Positions 56,341 to 64,000 of a DNA stretch of 64,000 nucleotides are shown in pieces. Position numbers and translations under genes: made by a program. Origin of the DNA: Congeria kusceri (lineage: Eukaryota; Mollusca; Bivalvia; Myida; Dreissenidae); the NCBI GenBank assembly GCA_027627225.1, contig CM051034.1, positions 7,664,058-7,728,057 on the forward strand. Reading direction: 5' to 3'. Under the pieces are notes generated by a model that saw only the letters and a list, made by a program, of their open reading frames with translations, did no database searches and was not told the DNA's origin. The first letter of the stretch is position 1. Each line of letters starts with the position of its first letter.

Positions 56341-58825
56341 GTACTTTACATATATGCATTTAAAAATGGACATTCGTGCCCAACCGAGCTAAACCTGTTG
56401 CAACGACAGTTTGCTCACATGTACATAGTAATCAACGATGTAACATATTATATTATATTTATAATCATGTAGAGCCATCACGACATTGAAAAATTTGCTT
56501 TTAATTTAATACAATATACGGCTTTAATTTTATTTGTTCAATCATTCATGTACAGTTCATGTACACGAGAGAGACCCAAGATAGACCGGCAATACCTACA
56601 ATTACATACACCGGCGTACAGTCGATTTGCCTTTGATACACCACTGCCCTGTCTTAATTTTTTAGAAGTTCACACATATGGCGTGATGTCGCTTAAAGAG
56701 AACATTAGTGCGTCAAAACAGTGCGATATCACAGTCGGGAAATAGGTCAGGGCAACAAGTATTTATAGCATGATGTAACCTACATCACAAAAATGGTCGA
56801 AACCTTTAAAGATAGATGTGGACATAAATATATTGGAGTTTATTACAAGGACGTAACGCCCTATACGCACAATACGCACGTGCGTAATGCAAAAATGAGG
56901 AGCCTAAAACATAAAATAAAGTATTTGCTCAAACGGTGAGAAAAGAATGGCGAGTCAAATGTGTGTATTAATGTTCTTATTTAAATGACCTGTCTTTTGC
57001 TCGTGGTGGGAGTCAAAAAGATGAAACAGTTTGACGTCTTCAGTAACATAATTATGAATGTATATTAAATATTATGACGAGCATTTGGTTCCGGATCATT
57101 ATCAGTATCTGAGCCCAGATTACTAGTTCATCGTAGTTATTTGAGCACTTCACGCATATTGAAAATATCTGTATGTGCGTAGTCTCGAAATATCTCGCAT
57201 CTGTTTGGCGTAAACATTTTGCTGTGTAGAACAATCTTTCTATAAACGTATTGCAATATTCCGCACCAATATTAAATTTTCTTGGACGCCAAGCTTTGAA
57301 ATTAAATCTTGTCGGAATACGCATACTGTTTAACAACGGTGTTTCCAAAATAATCTCATAAACACCGAGGTTTCAGAATTTAATACGCACAGTTTTTTGT
57401 TAGCTACTGCGTGAACTTAAAGAAACAAAACGCACGAAAATGCATTTCAAACCGTCACTTTAGGGCGACCGTCGCTTCTGAAAGCGTTTAAATCGAGCTC
57501 TCAACATCCTATGTTGGAAAGTTTTAATTGTTCACCTTCCGAATCAAGCCGGTCGGAAGCCGATAAGCTTCGACACTGCCGTTTCATTATGGTGCGCATA
57601 GTGGTGTAAATTCTACATCTTTGCAAACACCAGTCGTGGTAAGTGTGATTATTGTTCGTTTTACATTTCGTGAATTAAATTGTTTTAATTCTGTCGATAA
57701 AAATCCATGGATGTTACATGATGACAATACGTTTCTATACTAAAAAAGAATTACTTCCAACACCAGAGAAGTGCCTCAAAATGCTCCAGAATGCACTATT
57801 TCCTCCCTTATTATATGTTTTTCCCCGGGGAGGGGGAGACCCCCCGAATCCCCACCAGCGGGAGGGACATACCCCTCTCACACCCTCCCCCATGATAAAT
57901 GTTCTTGTGTGCGTATAAATTTTACAACCCTGGTTACGCCCCTGTATTAGTCACGTTATCATTATAGTATTTTGACATTATATAGTATTAATTAACGAAT
58001 ATGTGTGGTTATTTTTTAATGTAAAATCTATAAACATGTGTTTACAATGATAAGCTTTGTAGCCTACATGCATTTAGTTTATAAAAAATGAATTCATGTA
58101 AATTCGTTCGAGCGGGGCGTAGTTTTAACATGCTCACTGCCGCAAAATAATGACTTAAAAGACGGCAAACAAATTGTTCCTGCCGGACTGGTGATTTGAC
58201 GTGTCTGTCGCTATATTCGGTATGCCATTTTACAGCCCTTCCACTATTACTCTTAACTACATAATTATATTTTAACGTTTTCTACCAAACACAACACTGC
58301 GCTTGAAGTATTCAGAGATCGATAGTTTATAAAACTGATGAACATGGGTAAAATGCGCATTTACAAGAACACAAATAACAATAACAAATGATATTTTTAT
58401 TTGCATACATATACACATGTATGCCTATTTACGCAAGGTAAATGATAACAAAGAACCTGAATTTATGTAGCAACATACACGCTTAAATATTTATTGCTAA
58501 ATGTTCCAAATAAATAACCCACGAGATTAGACTAATATACATATATTAATATAACGATTACATAGCAATCAAACACAAACATCCATATCTCGTTTGACCC
58601 GGGGTCGGACGGACAGGGCAAGACACTGACCACACCAATCAATTGTGGTTGCTGAATTGTCAATGTCACATAGGAAATTGACATTTTTCTAACCAAGTAA
58701 AATCACGTAAATATAACGGTAGTTTTTTTTTATAGCTATAAAATGCACAGCATTTGAGGACATTTACCTAAGTAAATTTGTCGATAATGTTTTTATAACT
58801 GCTTTCCCAAGATAGCTATTCAGGC
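56341..58825. other. intergenic, no gene recognised
   Basis: AT-rich. A short GGGGAGGGGGAGACCCCCCG block near 57826-57850 and the following CCTGGTTACGCCCCTG phrase resemble common interspersed repeat debris. A stretch near 57460-57660 is richer in CpG and could hold a promoter or 5' UTR exon of PCGF, but this is a guess. Confidence 0.4.
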
Positions 58826-58975
58826 ATAATAATAATAATAATAATGATAATAATAATAATAATAATAATAATAGTAATAATGATGATAATGATCATCATC
58901 ATCATCAACATAAACATCATCATCATCACCACCACCACCACCATCATAATCATCAACATCAACAACAAAAGTTCA
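58826..58975. repeat. compound microsatellite (AAT, ATC, ACC)
   Basis: AAT triplets change to ATC, then ACC, then back to ATC/AAC. Any open frame here is low complexity. Confidence 0.92.
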
Positions 58976-59174
58976 TCCGTAACAGCAACAGCCGCAACAA
59001 GATGAATACATGTATAAATCATGGATTCATGCAACATCAAAAACAACAGCAGCCACAACCGCATTACATATATAAACTAAAAGTATAATCAGTTGATATA
59101 GATTTACATAATAAAATATATATTAAGATGTTTAATATTATACAACTCGAGACAAAACATGTACAGTTTCCATG

Positions 59175-59366
59175 TTAGCAATTAAAACGTTGCAACATGG
59201 CCTCGAAGGAATCCGGCTGGCGTATGACCTTGACCTCTGACCCGTCCACCAGCAGCTCGGCGGGGCGGGGCCGCATGTTGTAGTTGCTGGCCATGCTGGC
59301 ACAGTAGGCGCCCACATCGAACACCGCCAGCACACACCCCTCGTGCGGGGTCGGCAACCACCGGTC
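59175..59366 (-). CDS. C-terminal exon of a LysA-like PLP-dependent decarboxylase
   Basis: After a TTTGCAG acceptor the exon reads DRWLPTPHEGCVLAVFDVGA, then YCASMASNYNMRPRPAELLV and DGSEVKVIRQPDSFEAMLQR, ending FNC and TAA. The GAY..SM(A/S)SNYN.RPR.AEVLV signature is the C-terminal barrel of diaminopimelate decarboxylase (fold type III). In LysA the Tyr of this region contacts PLP and substrate. Ornithine decarboxylase has a different sequence here. The enzyme makes lysine from meso-diaminopimelate in bacteria and plants. Animals normally lack the pathway, so the substrate here is uncertain. Upstream exons are not in the window: the next 4.6 kb is mostly a retroelement. Confidence 0.72.
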   Translation of the reverse strand, partial: DRWLPTPHEGCVLAVFDVGAYCASMASNYNMRPRPAELLVDGSEVKVIRQPDSFEAMLQRFNC

Positions 59367-59755
59367 CTGCAAACAGATCGCCGCCGAAATGACCCTTTTG
59401 ATAGCATGCAAGGCAGGCACATGATTACAGCTTAAAGGGGGAGTTATTAAACTGTTCCAAGAGTGTTTAATAGAGTCAAAAAACACAAAAACTTCATAAT
59501 ACTAAGCACGTGTATATAACGGGTTATGCAGTTACTGCGCATACTAATTCTTGTTTCTTTTTTTTTCGGTGTGGGTTGGCGGGTACTGTTATTTGCACAT
59601 TAGTTATTTCCAGTGACATGGGCACAAACGAAAGTTTTAGAAGGGTGCGCCCTGTCTGTAGCCGTCACCGGCAAATACACATATGACATTCCAGTATGTA
59701 CTCATATAATCATTGTGTGCATGGGGTAATAATGGATACTGATACAGTTATCAGA
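59367..59755. other. intron of the LysA-like gene, nothing recognised
   Basis: AT-rich sequence between the exon and the inverted repeats of the DIRS-like region. Confidence 0.45.
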
Positions 59756-60090
59756 TAATCTAATAATTAAACGAGACTTACCTTGGTTTAGTCGATGTTT
59801 GGTTGAAATTCTCACAGAACAATGGGAGTTTAGGAGGCCTTAAATGAGATCTGTGCTGCGCATGCGCAATCAGTTTTTTAAAGAAAATAAATTGTTTGGG
59901 CATTTAAACAATCTGCATCATATAAGACTGTCTGCAGACATCTTAATTTCGTAATATGTATTCCCAATGCATAAATATTTAATGAACTGGGAGGGAGGAC
60001 CGCATTTAAGGTCTCCTAAACTCCCATTGCTCATAGAATTTCAACCAAACATCGACTAAACCAAGGTAAGTGTCGTTTAATTATTAAATT
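59756..60090. repeat. inverted repeat pair (~100-110-bp arms) flanking ~125 bp
   Basis: The left arm (59756-59870: AATTAAACGAGACTTACC, TTGGTTTAGTCGATGTTTGG) is mirrored by the right arm (59995-60090: CCAAACATCGACTAAACCAA, GGTAAGTGTCGTTTAATTAT). It lies at the 3' side of the DIRS-like element and may be its complex terminal repeat, or a separate foldback element. Confidence 0.75.
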
Positions 60091-60239
60091 CTATTTCGCA
60101 AATGGTTTAGTCGTCCTTAAATGAGACTTCAAAGCGAAATGACCAAACAATTACAAACAACAACCAACAAATCTAAGAATTATTCCATGTAGTTACCTTA
60201 ATTCTTCACAATTTCAACACTGTATCGATGAATCTGTTA

Positions 60240-61677
60240 TCACAATGGATTGATTTGTTGTAATACTTCGCAAAAAATGCTCTCACGAGACCAACCTGCT
60301 GTCTTAAGTATGTTCTGTATCGGTACCAACATGGCTTTAGCCTTAGAACTAGATGCTGATCTCAAACTGTGGGCACACATTGTTTTGGTGTCAATACCTG
60401 AGCGAGCCATCACTACTCTAATCCATCTGCTGATAGAGTCACAGATTTATAAGGTTTTACGTAACTCAGAAGTAAACTGTCATTATCATTTTGTCTAGAT
60501 GGTAAACTGTCATTATCATTTTGTCTAGATGGTAAACTGTCATTATCATTTTGTCTAGATGGTTTAGTCCTCCGTGAATATATTTATTTTTTGGGAATGT
60601 TAAATATTTCAGCATATATATATAAGCTATTATATATATGATTATGCAAAACATGCAATTAAGAAGCTAACTCATTATAACAAAAAACACTCTACCAGTG
60701 GGAACGAACTTTTATTTTTATCAGGTAAATATGTGATTTTTGCATAACTGCAAAGGCTAGTTTGCAACTACCTCTAAGGCCATGCATTGTTGGAGTTACC
60801 ATTTGACGTTTACAGAGGTAAATAAAGCGTTTTTTTATAGACAAAATATTTTATATTTCCCAGACAATTTACAACTTGATCCCAATAAAAAGGTTTTACA
60901 ATCAACACTAAAATTATTATCAATGTTTTTGACAGAAGATGTGATGTCATGTAATAGCATTTGTATTACATTACAACTCCGTAAATATTCTTTCAACACA
61001 GTAACAACACAAAGCCTCCTATCTGGAGGAAGATTTTACTTCAATACAAGAACAATCAAAGCCTGGTCGACTTTGCTTCAACAAACTATTAAACTTCAAC
61101 AAATAACCAGAACTAATCTTTTTTGACAACTTATAACTAAGAACATGTAAAGTTTGTACTCTGGCTGTGTTTGTAAGTCCCAACAACTTTGTTAGCTTAA
61201 GTGTTAGATATTTCAATGAACGAGTGTTCACCGGTGATAACTTTCGTAAATATTTCAGAACTAGGTCAACATTCCAAGTTTTTGTATGCCGAGCAACTGG
61301 AGTGCGAAGATTAAAAACACCTTTTATGAAACGCACAACAGTATGGTGTGACCCTGCTGAGGAATTTTCCAACCTTATTCCTAACGAAGAAAGTGCTCCA
61401 CGTGCTATATTTAATGCACTATATCCAAGTCCTTTACTATACTGTTCTGTCAAAAATTCTATAACATGGTTCACAGAAACTGAAAATCTAGCAATCTGTT
61501 GTCTATCACAGTACTGAAACCATCGCGAAATATAGCAGTGATATTGGCGTTTTGTTGAACTTCTCCACGATGACATGATAATTTGGTAGCTGCTCTAGAA
61601 AAACCCAACCTCCGCGCAGAGATTTGACTGGTTCCGAGCACAGCTCTAATCAAATCCCTGCCGTCATAACTAACCAC
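60240..61677 (-). pseudogene. tyrosine recombinase of the DIRS-like element
   Basis: The N-terminal core-binding part is seen as SSWRSSTKRQYHCYISRW and YSKGLGYSALNIARGALSS. The first catalytic Arg lies in NTARVQTLHVL, the HxxR box in CAHSLRSASSS and the Trp box in TAGWSRES. The nucleophile Tyr region lies in a different frame after a T-run near 60278, so the gene is frameshifted. It is also split by an insertion of about 230 bp (roughly 60565-60800) and carries a 28-bp triplication at 60476-60560. Confidence 0.8.
60476..60560. repeat. 28-bp unit repeated three times inside the recombinase
   Basis: Three identical copies of GTAAACTGTCATTATCATTT plus TGTCTAGATG. Slippage expansion within a dead gene. 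Confidence 0.9.
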
Positions 61678-61825
61678 GTGATGATGATCGATTTAAATCT
61701 TCTAGATATTATTTACGGTTTTAATTAATTATTTTGTTTTTCTGTTTTCATTATTGACTGCAAACGATATATAAAAATTCCAATTATATAGGAAATTGCA
61801 CTTAGTTGCATTAAATAAGTAAAAG

Positions 61826-62170
61826 TTACAAACACGTAATCTTTCCAAATTGTTTAAGGACTTTACTTCTAATGGCAGTGGTTACCGTTAACCGATAGGG
61901 GAGGTAACCGTTGCGAGGAGTTTGAGAAAAACCTTGCTTTCGGTATGAATTCCTGACACCTTGCAGGCCATCAGAACTAATTTTTGACGAAGTGGATGCT
62001 CTTGCTTTTGACGTGGAAGGTGAAGAATATTTTTTATTGGCTTTTCGTACCAGAATCTTCATGAGAATCGGAAACCATCTCTATGTCGGCCATACTGGGG
62101 CAATCACCAGTGCTCGAGCTTGGTCTTGTCTGATCTTGCGAACGCAGCGAGTCATCAAACTGGAAGGTGG
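61826..62170 (-). pseudogene. DIRS-like element, RNase H-to-recombinase spacer
   Basis: Minus-strand frames include MTRCVRKIRQDQARALVIAP followed by VWPT and WFPIL, the conserved block after RNase H in DIRS-type pol proteins. A basic Ser-rich stretch follows (61826-62062). A stop interrupts the block. Confidence 0.7.
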
Positions 62171-62254
62171 AAAAATGTAACAATAATTTAACATATCCCC
62201 GTCCAATGTAAAAGCATCAATGTGTTTTGCACCTGGATCTGCCCTCCAGGCACA

Positions 62255-63126
62255 CTACTCATTCAATTTAGCATTTAGCCTAGAAGCAAACAAATCTATT
62301 GATGGAGTTCCATAAACAGAACAAACAGAATCAAACATGTTGTCACATAACGCCCATTCAATACGCCCATTTCCTCTATCTATACGTCTATTCTGAACAT
62401 GTATATTTTCAAACCACCATTTTAACTCCTTTTTCATAGTCACAGAAATATTCTTTTTTTTCATCAAAATTTCCTCTCGACAATTTTAAAGCCTCAATTT
62501 TAGACCTTTCTAATTCTCGATAATGCAACTTTGCATAATCAACAGCTGAAAAACTAGAAACAATCAGGCCTATAACCTGTGTCGTTTTTCTGATATCAAA
62601 TATATTTTTATTTAACAATTTTTTGCATTCACTTGCAAGTCTATCATCATCTGGCAAAATTACAACCATATTTTCGGAATCAATAATGTTGCCAAGATAG
62701 CAAATTTTTCTTGTAGGAATCACTACTGGCTTATCAAAATTCGGCATAAACCCCAATTTCTGCATTAAATTGGATGTAATTACTTGTAAGGTACCTAAAC
62801 ATTCTTGCTCTTTATTTCCACATAACAAACACTATCATCAATAAATCAAGTGCAAACACGACCATCCGATCTCAATTTACTGGTTTGAGTAGTTTTGTGA
62901 ATTTTAATGGCATACAACAACATAAACCATTAGGACAACATGTGAAAGCATAAATCTTATTATTCCATTGAAATCTTAAGAACTTTCTGTGCTCTTCAGC
63001 TACTGGCACTGCGTAGTATGCATGACGAAGATCAACACTACACATATATGTGTTTTTTGTGATCATATATAGTGAGTGCAATTTCAAATGTATCGATTTT
63101 GAAATGCCTGTATGGTATGTACTCAT
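62255..63126 (-). pseudogene. reverse transcriptase / RNase H of the DIRS-like element
   Basis: Three overlapping frames (63126-62872, 62828-62409, 62467-62255). RT palm: YMCSVDLRHAYYAVP and KIYAFTCCPNGL. A stop occurs just before FIDDS. Thumb/connection: MQKLGFMPNFDKPVVIPTRK then ICYLGNIID. RNase H is truncated: WWFENIHVQ is followed almost at once by the late NGRIEWAL block. Confidence 0.82.
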
Positions 63127-63782
63127 TTAGTTTTTTTCAAATGTAGTCGGAATTCACCGTTTTTGTTTTCTTTCAAAAATATTGGAGATATAAATTGATC
63201 TTCGTCAAAATCAACTTCCTCAATGACGTTCTTGGACAATAACTTTTTAATTTCTCTGTCAATAATTTCGGTTTCTTTCATATTGAAACCATTAGGAACA
63301 AAATACTCTGGCTTCGGAAGACAATTGTCAATAAATTCTAAATGAAAATGTTCAACCATGTCTAATATCATTGGATCAGATGTTAATGTTTGCCATTCAC
63401 TGACATTTTTTTTTAAACAACCAGCAGTAAATACACGTACCTGAGAAAGATCTAATTGCGTTGGAGGTTCCTCATTCCTCCAGTTCTCTGGCCATTTTTT
63501 ACACCGTTGCCCATCGGACCAAACGACCCTCGGCCTCGACAAAAAACCTCTTGATCGTATTATAAATCGACTCCGGAAACCCGCACGGCCTCCCCTAAAA
63601 CTGCCAGACCCACGATAGGCACCATGACCATAATGTAGCATTTTACTACCAATTTTTGCACAATCTTCTATTTCTTTTGCAGCTTTGGAGACATCGTCTC
63701 CGAACAACTGACAAGTGTATCGCATCTGATGTGAGCGCAAATGAGCATATTCATTTTTCAATTCAGGCTTCAGCAAGTCCAT
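63123..63782 (-). pseudogene. gag end / RT start of the DIRS-like element
   Basis: A 219-codon open frame. MDLLKPELKNEYAHLRSH and LFGDDVSKAAKEIED match the gag C-terminus of DIRS-like elements. The RG-rich GAYRGSGSFRGGRAGFRSR suggests nucleic-acid binding. The ENKNGEFRLHL segment is the start of RT. It remains open, unlike the rest. Confidence 0.78.
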
Positions 63783-64000
63783 TATGTGTCAGATTTATTT
63801 ACCTGTTAGCATGGCCTAAAAGAGCAAGAGCATCATTTGCTTCATCGATTGTGAAAGAGATGTCTTCCAAGGTAGCCACCTTATTAACCATCTTGGCCAG
63901 AACTGCGGCCGACTTGACAACAGACATTTCAATATTCTGAAATTTGTTGTCTGTAGTTCTTGCCTTAGGTGATAGCAAATCCCATACCAGCTGATTACAT
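63783..64000 (-). pseudogene. gag fragment of the DIRS-like element, cut by the window edge
   Basis: In the minus frame, SVVKSAAVLAKMVNKVATLE and EANDALALLGHANR precede a stop and then the next frame. This is helical gag-like sequence. It continues beyond the window. Confidence 0.65.

Larger units (their letters stand above)
60220..64000 (-). mobile_element. DIRS/Ngaro-type tyrosine-recombinase retrotransposon, decayed, 5' end beyond window
   Basis: On the minus strand, from 64000 downward: a gag-like end; an RG-rich segment and the RT start (63782-63123); the RT core with VDLRHAYYAVPVAEEHRKFL and an FIDDS active-site box near 62840; a connection/RNase H region ending in PSIDLFASRLNAKL (62255); and a tyrosine recombinase (61677-60240). 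There are many frameshifts and stops, and the central RNase H part seems deleted. Such elements integrate with a recombinase rather than an integrase. It lies in an intron of the LysA-like gene, on the same strand. Confidence 0.88.

Noticed and set aside
57052..57348. 98-codon minus-strand frame as a gene
   Set aside because: No recognisable domain, no splice partners and average composition for AT-rich DNA. Retained only as unexplained.
59175..59366. Bacterial contamination as the source of the LysA-like sequence
   Set aside because: It has a clear intron acceptor, lies between animal-type microsatellites and a DIRS-like element, and has no bacterial neighbours.
59175..59366. Ornithine decarboxylase or antizyme inhibitor
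   Set aside because: Those end with a GAYT...FNGF-type segment; the SNYNMRPRPAELLV signature here is of the LysA type.
61167..61517. 116-codon plus-strand frame
   Set aside because: It is the antisense shadow of the tyrosine recombinase, whose minus-strand frame has recognisable catalytic boxes.

Overview
This is nuclear DNA of an animal, most likely a heterodont bivalve mollusc (I think of Dreissena- or Mya-like genomes). The evidence is GT-AG introns with consistent phases, an AT-rich background, many minisatellites, LINE and DIRS-type retroelements, and several palindromic and tandem-core repeat families of a kind I associate with bivalves. The species assignment is inference; nothing in the window proves it.

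Layout. 0-4.5 kb: a ~40-bp minisatellite split by a 5'-truncated LINE, a 38-bp minisatellite and a tRNA-like SINE head. 4.5-18.2 kb (+): gene 1, eight exons, encoding a signal peptide, a C-type-lectin-like domain, a PAN/apple-like domain, a Cys-containing juxtamembrane region, one TM helix and a short tail (397 aa as spliced by hand). Its 7.8-kb intron 2 holds LINE and MITE insertions. 18.4-23.3 kb: intergenic repeats. 23.3-34.7 kb (+): gene 2, a tandem paralogue with the same eight-exon, same-phase structure (394 aa). 35.3-52.9 kb (-): a convergent Polycomb-group RING finger (PCGF) gene whose eleven coding exons reconstruct a complete RING and a RAWUL domain (507 aa). An extra exon inside it carries psq/CENP-B-type DNA-binding helices, its own stop and a poly(A) hexamer, and is phase-compatible as an alternative last exon (406 aa). 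54.0-55.6 kb: a 1.6-kb ACT-repeat tract. 59.2-59.4 kb (-): the C-terminal exon of a LysA-like (diaminopimelate decarboxylase family) PLP enzyme, whose upstream exons must lie beyond the window. 60.2-64.0 kb (-): a decayed DIRS/Ngaro-type retroelement with gag, RT and tyrosine recombinase.

How the parts relate. Genes 1 and 2 look like a recent-to-intermediate tandem duplication of a cell-surface lectin-like receptor. The most unusual structure is that two large intronic minisatellites repeat an exon-intron boundary. In gene 2 about 50 copies of 44 bp repeat the end of exon 7 with its splice donor. In the PCGF gene about 15 copies of ~39 bp repeat the splice acceptor and first bases of the second RING exon. 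In both lectin-like genes, reading through the exon-7 donor meets a stop within a few codons, before the membrane-anchor exon, so a secreted form is conceivable. All exon models were made by eye from splice consensus, phase and paralogue comparison. No transcript or database evidence was available.
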